Assembly: GCA_021774785.1 (NCBI GenBank)
Contig: JAJFIQ010000019.1
Coordinates: 868,001 to 932,000 of the forward strand
From: Emcibacter sp.
Lineage (GTDB): Bacteria > Pseudomonadota > Alphaproteobacteria > Sphingomonadales > Emcibacteraceae
Length of the DNA stretch: 64,000 nt
Direction of reading: 5' to 3'
Part shown: piece after piece, positions 19,030 to 28,123 of the stretch
How positions within the stretch are numbered: position 1 is the stretch's first letter
How the letters are laid out: the number at the start of each line of letters is the position of its first letter
Translations under genes and position numbers: made by a program
Notes under the pieces: generated by a model
What the model was told of the DNA's origin: nothing
Database searches by the model: none
What the model saw: the letters and a program-made list of their open reading frames with translations, nothing else

Positions 19030-19053
19030 CCTTCATCTCAATTGAGATGAAGG
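19030..19053. terminator. Perfect 24-base palindrome between DUF547 copies 2 and 3
   Basis: Ten bases (CCTTCATCTC) are followed by AATT and their exact reverse complement (GAGATGAAGG). As RNA it forms a ten-pair hairpin with a four-base loop. It lies 22 bases past the copy 2 stop and just before copy 3. The following ATTTCTG is only weakly T-rich, so it may be an attenuating terminator or an operator. Confidence 0.5.
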
Positions 19054-19075
19054 ATTTCTGATATTAGGAATGTTT

Positions 19076-20233
19076 ATGGTGCTTAAAACCAATTTGAATA
19101 TATCAAAATGGCTTATCATCTTATTTTCGATGACAGTCATTCATCATGCCCATGCAGATAGCCCAGAAAATACAAATTTTGATATATTCAAATATCATGA
19201 TCCAAATTCAAAAATTACCATCAATTATGAAAATCTGACCAGCCTGCTTAAAGCAACCGTCGTCAGAGCAAGAATGTCATCACGGGTTTATGCTCAAAGG
19301 CCACAGGCGGGCAAAGGGTCAAAAATAAATTTTGCCAATCCTAATCCGACCCGTCTGGAAGGCAGCCGTGTGCTTTACAGTTATCTGAAAAATGAAGATA
19401 AGGCCTATATCCAAAATCTTCGTCTGGCTATGGAGGCGCTTCCCGAAGCCATAAATTTTCGAACTTTGAACCGGAATGAGCAATTGGCCTTTTGGCTCAA
19501 TCTTTATAACATCACCGTTTTTGAACAGATCACCAAGCGCTACCCCATAAGGAAACTTAAAAGCCTGCGTATGGGAACAGGCAAACAATCATCACTGTGG
19601 GACGAGAAATTATTAAACATTTACGGCATTACCTTGTCCCTGAATGACATCCAATATGAAATTATTCAAAAAATATGGCCAGACCCGCTTGTTATATACG
19701 GTATGTATCATGGCTCTATTGGTGGGCCAAATATCCCCAACAAGGCTTTTACGGGTGAGAATTTATATAATCTGCTCGAATATAATGCAGAAGAATTCAT
19801 TAATTCCCTTCGTGGGTTACGTTTCCGGGGCAAAGATGCTCTTGTGTCTGAGATGTATCAATGGAATGAAGAATTTTTCCCGGATTTGCAAACAGATCTG
19901 AGGCGGCACCTCAGAAAATATACCAATTACATGTTAACCATACGATTGGATACCAGCAAGACAATCAAGACAACTTCCTATGACTGGTATATTACCGATG
20001 TCAAAAATGCCAGCGTTACAACGGCGGGTGGTCATATAAGTACGAACCCGGCGGCGATGGCCGGCAATAGAAACCTACCTCATACTGGCATTGCCTGGGA
20101 CACAGCTGTAATCAATAACCGCCTGAAAAATAATTCAGCAGCTTTTTTGATTGATTTCCTCAAATACAATAACAAAAATGCCAAAACCAAGATCACTATT
20201 GAGGAAATCGAAAAGAAGGATTTGAAAAAATAA
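19076..20233 (+). CDS. Exported DUF547 protein, copy 3
   Basis: This is the third intact paralog of unknown function, 385 residues from the chosen start. An ATG two codons earlier directly abuts AGGA, whereas this ATG has AGGA six bases upstream. It shows an export signal (WLIILFSMTVIHHAHA), the shared N-terminal block (KYHDPNSKITINYENLTSLL), the DUF547 domain (LNRNEQLAFWLNLYNITVFE, LSLNDIQYEIIQKIWPDPLV, YHGSIGGPNIPNKAFTG) and the common C-terminal ITIEEIEKKDLKK. It is the most diverged of the three between the domain end and the C-terminus. dnaB follows after 64 bases. Confidence 0.8.
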   Translation: MVLKTNLNISKWLIILFSMTVIHHAHADSPENTNFDIFKYHDPNSKITINYENLTSLLKATVVRARMSSRVYAQRPQAGKGSKINFANPNPTRLEGSRVLYSYLKNEDKAYIQNLRLAMEALPEAINFRTLNRNEQLAFWLNLYNITVFEQITKRYPIRKLKSLRMGTGKQSSLWDEKLLNIYGITLSLNDIQYEIIQKIWPDPLVIYGMYHGSIGGPNIPNKAFTGENLYNLLEYNAEEFINSLRGLRFRGKDALVSEMYQWNEEFFPDLQTDLRRHLRKYTNYMLTIRLDTSKTIKTTSYDWYITDVKNASVTTAGGHISTNPAAMAGNRNLPHTGIAWDTAVINNRLKNNSAAFLIDFLKYNNKNAKTKITIEEIEKKDLKK

Positions 20234-20297
20234 ATAGTACAGAGTGAAACTGATCTTATGATATAGTGGATTCGCAAAGGGACACATTTATAATCAT

Positions 20298-21827
20298 ATG
20301 ACAGACTTTCCAGATATACCAATTGATGAAGAAATGGTGGATGACAATGTTGTCGCCTATGATGCCAGTACATTTCGTCAGACACCCCACAACCTGGAAG
20401 CGGAACAGGCTTTGCTGGGTGCTATTCTGGTTAATAATGATGCCATTGAAAAAGTGCAGGATTTTCTGACCGGAAATCATTTTATTAACCCTGCACACCA
20501 AAAAATATTTGAAGCCTGCCGGAAATTAATCGAAAAAGGCCTGATTGCATCGCCTGTAACACTCAAACCTTTTTTTGAAAATGAAGATAGTTTGTCTGAA
20601 ATTGGCGGCGCGGAATATCTGGCCCGCCTTGCAGGGTCAGCCGTTACCATCATCAATACCACAGAATATGGCCAGATCATTCAACAGATGGCCATCAAAC
20701 GGGAATTGATCTCTGTTGGTACTGATATCGTCAATGGGGCTTACGATCACAGCGTCGACAATACGGCCCAGGACCAGATCGAAGAAGCAGAAAAAAGCCT
20801 CTACGGGCTAGCGGAACAGGGCAGTTCCGAAGGGGGCTTTAAAAGTTTTGCCAAATCCTCTACCGATGCGGTCGATATTATTGAAATGGCTTTCAAACGT
20901 GGGGGAAAACTTGCCGGCAAAACAACTGGCTTTGAAAGCATCAACAGAAAGATCGGCGGTCTGCATAAATCTGACCTTATGATTGTTGCGGGGCGGCCTG
21001 CCATGGGCAAAACGGCCCTTGCAACAAACATCGCTTTCAACACAGCGAAAGCTTATCGGGACGACGGGGCACTGGGCGTTTCCCATGAAGACAGCAAAGG
21101 GGCCGTTGTGGCTTTCTTTTCTCTGGAAATGGCCGCCGACCAGCTTGCTGCCCGTATTTTAGCTGAACAGGCCGGACTGTCATCTCAAGATCTGCGTCAG
21201 GGAAAGCTCAGTCAGGATCAATTCAACACACTGGCCCGCACAGCACAGGAGCTGGAAGAACTACCCCTTTATATTGACGATACCGCCTCCCTCAGCATCG
21301 GGGCACTAAGAACCCGCGCGCGACGTCTGAAGAGGCAGCATGGCATGGGCCTTGTTATTGTGGACTATCTACAATTGCTCTCCGGCTCTGGTCGGGGTGG
21401 CAGGGGGCCGGAAAACCGGGTTCAGGAAATATCAGAAATAACACGTGGTCTCAAAGGCTTGGCAAAGGAACTTCAGATTCCGGTCATGGCTCTGTCACAG
21501 CTCAGTCGTAATGTTGAATCCCGTGATAACAAGCGGCCCTTGCTGTCTGATCTGCGTGAATCCGGCTCCATCGAGCAGGATGCGGATATGGTGACCTTTG
21601 TATACCGGGCGGAATATTACCATAATCTGGTACAGCCCGACGAAGGCACTCACGAGCATCTGGAATGGCTGACAAAAGGCGAAGAACTTTACGGCAGGGC
21701 TGAATTCATCATTGCCAAGCAGCGTCATGGTCCAACGGGGAAAATCGATTTGTTATTTGACGCCAGTTCCACAAAATTCACTGATTTGCCTGAATCAGAT
21801 GACTATCTACCGAAGCAAAATAACTGA
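20298..21827 (+). CDS. dnaB: Replicative DNA helicase
   Basis: DnaB is the hexameric 5'-3' helicase of the replication fork. The N-terminal domain begins at HNLEAEQALLGAILVNNDAI. The RecA-like core carries Walker A in GRPAMGKTALATNIA, Walker B in LVIVDYLQLLSG and the motif QLSRNVESRDNKRPLLSDLRESGSIEQDADMV. Its 509 residues are normal and there is no intein. In many bacteria dnaB follows rplI directly; here three DUF547 genes intervene. Its stop overlaps the alr ATG (TGATG). Confidence 0.96.
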   Translation: MTDFPDIPIDEEMVDDNVVAYDASTFRQTPHNLEAEQALLGAILVNNDAIEKVQDFLTGNHFINPAHQKIFEACRKLIEKGLIASPVTLKPFFENEDSLSEIGGAEYLARLAGSAVTIINTTEYGQIIQQMAIKRELISVGTDIVNGAYDHSVDNTAQDQIEEAEKSLYGLAEQGSSEGGFKSFAKSSTDAVDIIEMAFKRGGKLAGKTTGFESINRKIGGLHKSDLMIVAGRPAMGKTALATNIAFNTAKAYRDDGALGVSHEDSKGAVVAFFSLEMAADQLAARILAEQAGLSSQDLRQGKLSQDQFNTLARTAQELEELPLYIDDTASLSIGALRTRARRLKRQHGMGLVIVDYLQLLSGSGRGGRGPENRVQEISEITRGLKGLAKELQIPVMALSQLSRNVESRDNKRPLLSDLRESGSIEQDADMVTFVYRAEYYHNLVQPDEGTHEHLEWLTKGEELYGRAEFIIAKQRHGPTGKIDLLFDASSTKFTDLPESDDYLPKQNN

Positions 21828-22921
21828 TGAATAAAAGTGATTTTCCGCCCGATTCTCAGGCAACCCTGACCATTGACCTTAAGGCCATCGTTGAAAATTA
21901 CCAAAATTGTAATCACCTTGCCGGCGGGGTCGAATGTGCTGCCATGGTCAAGGCTGATGCGTATGGCATGGGCATTGAACAAGTGGCCCCAACCTTGTTC
22001 CATAAGGCCGGATGCAAAAATTTCTTTGTGGCAAATCTTGCAGAGGCGATAAAATTACGTAGCTTTACCCCTGATGCTATTATTTATGTATTGAACGGTA
22101 TTTTTCCAAACCATATTGATTATTTTATTCGTCACAATATCAGACCCGTATTGAATGATCTGGATCAAATCAGACTTTGGGCCGAAATTCCCTCAACTGC
22201 CCGCCCACCCTGTGCCATTCATTTTGATACCGGGATAAACCGATTGGGGTTAAGTCCAAAGGAAACCAAACTATTCATTAATGATACTAGTATGAGGGAA
22301 AGGCTTGATATTTCGCTTATCATGAGTCACCTTGCCTGTTCTGATGACCGAACAAACCCTATGAACGCGCAACAATTGGCGGATTTCACAACCATTACCC
22401 GGCATTTTCCCGGCACCCCAGCAAGCCTTGCTAATTCCGGCGGTATTTTACTTGGGCCGGATTATCATTTTGATATGGTTCGCCCCGGCCTGTTGTTGTT
22501 TGGTGGCAATCCTTCTAACGGGGTCATGCCGGAAAATATCAGGGCAGCTTTCCAGATTACCGGCAAGATATTGCAAATCCGGACCCTTGAGCCGGGTCAA
22601 TCGGTGGGGTATGGTGCCACATGGACGGCCAGTAAAACTTGTCATATTGCGACCATAAATATTGGCTATGCCGATGGCTACTTGCAAATGTTCAATAATT
22701 GTGGGTTTGCCTATGCCGACAAAACAAAGCTTGCCATCGTTGGCCGAGTGTCCATGGATATGATCGCCGTTGACGTGACAGATATTAAAATTAAGACAGG
22801 AGGTGATGTGGAACTTCTCGGGGCGCATATAACGCTTGAAATGGCGTCGGAAGTCTCTACCCTAAGCCAATATGAAATCCTGACCGGGGTCAGGGAACGA
22901 TATCAACGAATTTATAATTAA
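21827..22921 (+). CDS. alr: Alanine racemase
   Basis: The enzyme makes D-alanine for peptidoglycan. The PLP Lys is in MVKADAYGMG near residue 46, and GYGATW, IGYADGY and GRVSMDMIAVDVTD are characteristic of the fold III C-terminal half. Its 364 residues are typical. The ATG overlaps the dnaB stop by one base, so the two are translationally coupled, a frequent dnaB-alr arrangement. Confidence 0.94.
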   Translation: MNKSDFPPDSQATLTIDLKAIVENYQNCNHLAGGVECAAMVKADAYGMGIEQVAPTLFHKAGCKNFFVANLAEAIKLRSFTPDAIIYVLNGIFPNHIDYFIRHNIRPVLNDLDQIRLWAEIPSTARPPCAIHFDTGINRLGLSPKETKLFINDTSMRERLDISLIMSHLACSDDRTNPMNAQQLADFTTITRHFPGTPASLANSGGILLGPDYHFDMVRPGLLLFGGNPSNGVMPENIRAAFQITGKILQIRTLEPGQSVGYGATWTASKTCHIATINIGYADGYLQMFNNCGFAYADKTKLAIVGRVSMDMIAVDVTDIKIKTGGDVELLGAHITLEMASEVSTLSQYEILTGVRERYQRIYN

Positions 22922-22937
22922 AAAATTAGGTGTATAA

Positions 22938-23714
22938 ATGAATTTTCTTGCCGTCATCGGACGGGTTGTATTCAGCTTTCTGCAAGCTGCGGGTCGTTTG
23001 GGAATTTTTGCATCCACTGCCGTATCCCACATGTTTACACCACCGTTTTATTTCCGATCACTCCTGAAGCAAATGATGACCATTGGTTATTATTCCCTAC
23101 CGGTGGTTGGACTTACGTCTTTATTTACCGGTGCCGCTCTGGCACTCAATATATTTGAGGGTGGCTCTCGCTTTAATGCGGAAAGCGCATTGCCCAGCAT
23201 TGTCGTTATCGGCATTGTCCGGGAACTAGGGCCTGTATTGTGTGGATTGATTGTCGCTGGACGGGTTAGTGCTTCTATGGCAGCAGAACTTGGCACCATG
23301 CGGGTTACAGAACAAATCGATGCCATGGTCACACTGTCCACTGATCCTTTTAAATATCTGATCGCACCGCGTATCATCGCCACCACATTGATGATGCCTT
23401 TCATGCTCGTGGTTGTTGCTGACAGCGTCGGGGTTATGGGCGGGTATTTGATTGCCACAGGAAAGCTTGGTTTTAATTCAGGTAATTACATGACCTTGAC
23501 CATGGATTTTCTGGAGGCAATGGATGTCTATGCCAGCCTGACCAAAGCGGCTGTTTTCGGCTTCTTTATCTCGCTTATGGGCTGTTATCACGGCTTTTAC
23601 AGCAGAGGCGGCGCACAAGGCGTGGGTGTTTCCACCACAAATGCGGTGGTTTCCGCCTGCATGCTTATTCTATTAACAAATTATATGGTAACGGAGATAT
23701 TTTTCGCATCATGA
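22938..23714 (+). CDS. mlaE: Lipid-transport ABC permease, MlaE family
   Basis: This is the membrane permease of the MCE/Mla phospholipid transport system. The 258-residue hydrophobic protein shows the MlaE motifs VVIGIVRELGPVLCGLIVAGR and SASMAAELGTMRVTEQIDAM, with about five membrane segments. It overlaps mlaF by four bases (ATGA). The substrate-binding MlaD and periplasmic MlaC are not in this window. Confidence 0.92.
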   Translation: MNFLAVIGRVVFSFLQAAGRLGIFASTAVSHMFTPPFYFRSLLKQMMTIGYYSLPVVGLTSLFTGAALALNIFEGGSRFNAESALPSIVVIGIVRELGPVLCGLIVAGRVSASMAAELGTMRVTEQIDAMVTLSTDPFKYLIAPRIIATTLMMPFMLVVVADSVGVMGGYLIATGKLGFNSGNYMTLTMDFLEAMDVYASLTKAAVFGFFISLMGCYHGFYSRGGAQGVGVSTTNAVVSACMLILLTNYMVTEIFFAS

Positions 23715-24487
23715 CTGATACGCCAAAAATTAGCCTGAAAGGCTTGCATAAACAATTTGGCCCGAAAGTGGTTCTTGATAGCGTCGATCTTGACGTAATG
23801 CCCGGTGAATCCATGGTGATTATCGGCGGTTCCGGTTCTGGTAAATCTGTCACCTTAAAATGTATTTTGGGTCTGCTTCATCCCGAAAGCGGCAGCATTA
23901 AGGTCGACGGGGAAGAAACCGTAAGTTTACGGGGTAGAGACCGCAAAAGACTGCAACGGAAATTCGGCATGCTGTTTCAAGGGGCAGCCTTGTTTGATAG
24001 CCTACCGGTCTGGGAGAATATTGCCTTTGGCTTGCTGGCGGAACGCAAAGTAAACCGTGCCGATGCCAAAGAAATTGCCATTGAAAATCTGCGCAGTGTG
24101 GGTCTTAGCCCCGACGTTGCCCTGTTAAGTCCAGCTGAATTGTCCGGTGGCATGCAAAAGCGTGTGGGACTGGCCCGCGCCATTGCCAATAAACCTGAAA
24201 TTATCTTTTTTGATGAACCGACAACGGGCCTTGACCCGATCATGGCTGATGTAATCAATGAATTGATAATCGAGCGGGTAAAAGAGATGGGGGTCACTGC
24301 CCTAACCATCACCCATGACATGTCCAGTGTGCGTAAAATAGCCGATAAAGTCGCCATGATCTATCACGGCAACATCATCTGGACCGGACCGCGCAGTGAC
24401 ATAGACAATAGTGGCAACCCCTATGTGGAACAATTCATCCACGGCAAAGCTGAAGGGCCAATCCAGATGGAGGTTCTGAAGGCTTAA
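23711..24487 (+). CDS. mlaF: Lipid-transport ABC ATPase, MlaF family
   Basis: This is the ATPase partner of the preceding MlaE-type permease. Walker A is GGSGSGKSVTLKC, the Q-loop is MLFQGAALFDSLPVWENIAF (the latter part typical of MlaF), the signature is LSGGMQKRVGLARA and Walker B is IIFFDEPTTGLDPI, followed by ITHDMSSV. Its 258 residues are normal. The start overlaps mlaE by four bases and radA follows after three bases. Confidence 0.93.
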   Translation: MTDTPKISLKGLHKQFGPKVVLDSVDLDVMPGESMVIIGGSGSGKSVTLKCILGLLHPESGSIKVDGEETVSLRGRDRKRLQRKFGMLFQGAALFDSLPVWENIAFGLLAERKVNRADAKEIAIENLRSVGLSPDVALLSPAELSGGMQKRVGLARAIANKPEIIFFDEPTTGLDPIMADVINELIIERVKEMGVTALTITHDMSSVRKIADKVAMIYHGNIIWTGPRSDIDNSGNPYVEQFIHGKAEGPIQMEVLKA

Positions 24488-24490
24488 AGT

Positions 24491-25870
24491 ATGGCAAACC
24501 CCCGAAAAATATTTGTCTGTCAATCCTGCGGGTCAACAGCTTCCAAATGGTCCGGACAGTGCGAGGCCTGCAATGAATGGAACAGCATTGTTGAAGAACA
24601 GGACATTCGCCATCCGGCGGGACTGGGCAAGGCATCCCCCAACAAAACCAAAGGCCGCGTCATAACCTTAAGTGATCTGGAAGGTGAAGATGCCCCGCCA
24701 CCGAGGTTAATTTCCGGAATTCATGAATTTGACCGCGCATGTGGCGGCGGACTGGTTCCCGGTTCCGCCATTTTGATCGGCGGTGACCCCGGAATCGGCA
24801 AATCCACAATCCTCTTGCAAGCCGTAGGCAAGCTGGCAACAAATAATATCAAGACTATTTATATTTCTGGCGAAGAATCCATCTCACAGGTGCGCATGCG
24901 AGCCAAGCGGCTAGGGCTAAATCAAAGCCCGGTTAAGCTGGGTGCCGAGACCAACCTGCGCGATATTCTAACCACACTGGACAAGGAAGCCGATCTTCAG
25001 GTGGTGGTTATTGACAGTATTCAAACCATGTATGCCGATACGGTGAGCAGTGCGCCGGGCACAGTGACACAGGTAAGAACCTGCGCCCAGGAATTAATCC
25101 GTTACGCCAAGCGCAAGAATGTCTGTATCTTTCTGGTGGGCCATGTGACCAAGGATGGTCAGATTGCCGGCCCGCGTGTGCTTGAGCATATGGTCGATAC
25201 GGTGCTTTATTTTGAAGGCGACCGAGGCCATCAGTTCCGAATTCTGCGTGCAGTAAAAAACCGTTTTGGCGGCACCGATGAAATTGGCGTCTTTGAAATG
25301 AGCGATCTTGGCCTTCAAGAAGTCTCAAACCCCTCCGCCCTGTTTATCGGCAACAGGTCAGGTGATATCAGCGGCTCTGCTATATTTGCCGGAATGGAAG
25401 GGTCACGACCCATGCTGGTGGAGATACAGGCGCTTGTCGCCCCCTCCTCACTTGGGCAACCGCGCAGGGCCGTGGTTGGGTGGGATAATGGCCGCCTAGC
25501 CATGATCATTGCCGTGCTTGATGCCCGCTGTGGCCTCGGTCTTGGGGCTTATGATATTTACCTGAATGTGGCCGGAGGTTTGCGCATAACGGAGCCTGCG
25601 GCAGACATGGCGGTGGCGGCGGCCTTAATATCGTCACTTTCAGATCGTCCAATACCGGAAGAGACAATTTTATTTGGTGAGATTAGCCTGTCCGGTGAAA
25701 TCAGACCCGTCAGCCAAGCCGAGGCTCGCTTAAAGGAATCGTCAAAACTGGGCTTTGTTCAGGCCTATATGCCGTCAAATATCAAACATAAAGGCAAGGG
25801 TCTGAAACTCATGGAACTTGACCAGATAACAAAATTAGTCGATCTTGTGGCCCAAGATGCGTTACAATAA
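24491..25870 (+). CDS. radA: DNA repair protein RadA
   Basis: RadA promotes branch migration during recombination. A four-Cys zinc finger at residues 10-27 (CQSC, then CEAC) is followed by a RecA-like core with Walker A GGDPGIGKSTILLQ, the RadA-specific KNRFGGTDEIGVFEM and a C-terminal Lon-protease-like domain (from about 300). Its 459 residues are typical. It sits between mlaF and cvpA, and the radA-cvpA-purF order is conserved in alphaproteobacteria. Confidence 0.96.
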   Translation: MANPRKIFVCQSCGSTASKWSGQCEACNEWNSIVEEQDIRHPAGLGKASPNKTKGRVITLSDLEGEDAPPPRLISGIHEFDRACGGGLVPGSAILIGGDPGIGKSTILLQAVGKLATNNIKTIYISGEESISQVRMRAKRLGLNQSPVKLGAETNLRDILTTLDKEADLQVVVIDSIQTMYADTVSSAPGTVTQVRTCAQELIRYAKRKNVCIFLVGHVTKDGQIAGPRVLEHMVDTVLYFEGDRGHQFRILRAVKNRFGGTDEIGVFEMSDLGLQEVSNPSALFIGNRSGDISGSAIFAGMEGSRPMLVEIQALVAPSSLGQPRRAVVGWDNGRLAMIIAVLDARCGLGLGAYDIYLNVAGGLRITEPAADMAVAAALISSLSDRPIPEETILFGEISLSGEIRPVSQAEARLKESSKLGFVQAYMPSNIKHKGKGLKLMELDQITKLVDLVAQDALQ

Positions 25871-25882
25871 ACAGGATTTTCA

Positions 25883-26554
25883 TTGATGAATGAAGTAGCT
25901 CAAGGTTTTTCAATCAATCCGCTGGATGCAACAGTAGTGGTCATTATGATCATATTCGGCATTGCATCATATGTCCGGGGGTTTACCGCTGCCGCCCTGA
26001 CACTTGCCGCTTGGGGCGGAGCCTTCATGACCACTAGCTTTTTTTCTCCTCTGGTCGTTCCTCATGTCTATGAAATGGTTCAGCCAGAGATAATGGCCTA
26101 TGTCATGACCTATGCTGTTATGTTTGCCCTGAGCCTTCTGGTACTGAAAGTGGTAGCAGGAATGATCGGCAGGATGGTCAAAAACAGCAACATTGGGTCT
26201 TTGGACAGTGCCATGGGGTTGCTGTTTGGCCTGTTCACCGGCATGTTTGTCATCAGCGCCATCTATATGCTCACCACCCCCTTCATATCAGAGAACAATC
26301 AACCTGATTGGTTTCAGGAAGCCAAATCCAGACCCTTGATTCAATATGGGGCCAGTATGATTTCCGCCATGAACCCCTATTTTGATGAATTGGATTTACA
26401 GGAAAAACGCAAAGACCTTGAGGCGCTCGAACGCATGAAAAAGATGATTCCCTCTTTTCCCACAAGCGATAAAGCTGATAACAGCCAGGAAAAATACAAA
26501 AAAGAAAACCAAGAGGAAATGGATAGATTGTTCGAGAAACTATCAAATGACTAA
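25883..26554 (+). CDS. cvpA: CvpA family membrane protein
   Basis: CvpA-family proteins are small inner-membrane proteins, linked in E. coli to colicin V production and envelope tolerance. Four hydrophobic segments (about 15-40, 50-70, 74-100, 115-140) are followed by a hydrophilic, lysine-rich C-terminal tail. LDATVVVIMIIFGIASYVRGF and SLDSAMGLLFGLFTGM are family-like. Its 223 residues are slightly long because of the tail. It precedes purF, as in most proteobacteria. Confidence 0.88.
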   Translation: MMNEVAQGFSINPLDATVVVIMIIFGIASYVRGFTAAALTLAAWGGAFMTTSFFSPLVVPHVYEMVQPEIMAYVMTYAVMFALSLLVLKVVAGMIGRMVKNSNIGSLDSAMGLLFGLFTGMFVISAIYMLTTPFISENNQPDWFQEAKSRPLIQYGASMISAMNPYFDELDLQEKRKDLEALERMKKMIPSFPTSDKADNSQEKYKKENQEEMDRLFEKLSND

Positions 26555-26620
26555 AAAAAGGTTTCCTTATGCTGAAATAGGCAATATAAGGCGACCAAAT
26601 ACCATTTTGATGAGTTACAT

Positions 26621-28123
26621 ATGACAGATCGAAATCACGCCCCGTTGACCTTGAAACCATTTGTCCCAAATCTATTTGAAGAAGACAAATTTCATGATGA
26701 GTGTGGGGTTTTTGGCATCTGCAATCACGCTGAATCTGCTGCTCATACAGTACTTGGTCTTCACGCGTTACAGCATCGCGGACAAGAAGCCGCAGGCGTT
26801 GTTTCCTGCGACGAGGCTCAATTCCACTCCCATAAATCTTTGGGTCATGTATCTGATAATTTCAATTCACAGCCGGTAATCGAATCACTTCCCGGTGATT
26901 GTGCCATCGGTCATGTAAGATATTCCACAGCCGGCGGGGCCGGATTACGTAATATTCAGCCCCTGTTTGCCGACCTGTCCACGGGTGGCTTTGCGGTTGC
27001 GCATAATGGCAATCTGACCAACGCTCTGACATTAAGGCAGTTGCTGGTCAGTAAAGGCTCCATATTCCAGTCCACGTCAGATTCAGAAGTGATCATTCAT
27101 CTGGTGGCGACAAGTACCTATCTTACACTGAAGGATCGCTTCATTGATGCCCTGCGCCGGGTCGAAGGTGCCTTTGCAATCGTCGCCCTTAGCAAGGACA
27201 GCCTGATCGGGGCCCGTGACCCCCTTGGTGTTCGCCCCCTGGTATTGGGTAAGCTTTCCGACAGTAGCTATATTTTTGCATCCGAGACCTGTGCGCTCGA
27301 TATTATCGGCGCACAATATATTCGGGACGTGGAACCGGGTGAATTGGTCACTATTGATGAAAACGGTATTCATTCCATGAAACCTTTTCCAGTACTAAAA
27401 GCCCGGCCTTGTATTTTTGAGCATGTATATTTCTCGCGTCCAGACAGCCTTACAGGTGGGCAAAGTATTTACAAAGTACGCAAAAATATCGGTAAGGAAC
27501 TGGCCAAGGAATCTAAAATCAATGCTGATCTTGTGGTCCCCGTGCCGGATTCCGGCACGCCAGCGGCCATTGGCTATGCACAGGAAGCAGGCATTCCCTT
27601 TGAACTGGGTATTATCCGCAATCATTATGTGGGCCGCACTTTCATTGAGCCGTCTGATCAAATCCGTCACCTTGGGGTTAAGCTAAAACATAATGCCAAC
27701 CGTGGTGAGCTGGAAGGCAAGATTGTTGTTCTGGTTGATGACAGCATCGTTCGCGGCACAACATCCACTAAAATAGTTGATATGGTACGACAGGCAGGGG
27801 CCAAGGAAGTTCATATGCGCATTGCCAGCCCACCAACCACCGGGCCCTGTTATTACGGTGTGGATACCCCGGAAAAAGACAAGCTTCTGGCGTCAAGAAT
27901 GTCCATAGAGGAAATGACAAAATATATCGGCGCAGACAGTCTTGATTTTGTTTCCATAGATGGCCTTTACCGTGCGGTAAGTGAAACTGATAGGGACCAG
28001 AACGGTCCGCAATATTGCGATGCCTGCTTCACTGGCGAATATCCAACCAGTCTCACTGATGTGGAACAGGATGAAACACCCGCGCAAATTTCATTTCTTA
28101 ATGAAATCCGGGCAAAATCATGA
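26621..28123 (+). CDS. purF: Amidophosphoribosyltransferase
   Basis: PurF commits PRPP to purine synthesis. The Ntn glutaminase nucleophile is Cys28 in DECGVFGICN, so a 27-residue propeptide must be removed. The glutaminase domain includes LHALQHRGQEAAGVV and GHVRYSTAGG. The PRTase domain carries the PRPP loop VVLVDDSIVRGTTSTK. Its 500 residues are typical. The stop overlaps the following SDR by four bases. Confidence 0.95.
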   Translation: MTDRNHAPLTLKPFVPNLFEEDKFHDECGVFGICNHAESAAHTVLGLHALQHRGQEAAGVVSCDEAQFHSHKSLGHVSDNFNSQPVIESLPGDCAIGHVRYSTAGGAGLRNIQPLFADLSTGGFAVAHNGNLTNALTLRQLLVSKGSIFQSTSDSEVIIHLVATSTYLTLKDRFIDALRRVEGAFAIVALSKDSLIGARDPLGVRPLVLGKLSDSSYIFASETCALDIIGAQYIRDVEPGELVTIDENGIHSMKPFPVLKARPCIFEHVYFSRPDSLTGGQSIYKVRKNIGKELAKESKINADLVVPVPDSGTPAAIGYAQEAGIPFELGIIRNHYVGRTFIEPSDQIRHLGVKLKHNANRGELEGKIVVLVDDSIVRGTTSTKIVDMVRQAGAKEVHMRIASPPTTGPCYYGVDTPEKDKLLASRMSIEEMTKYIGADSLDFVSIDGLYRAVSETDRDQNGPQYCDACFTGEYPTSLTDVEQDETPAQISFLNEIRAKS

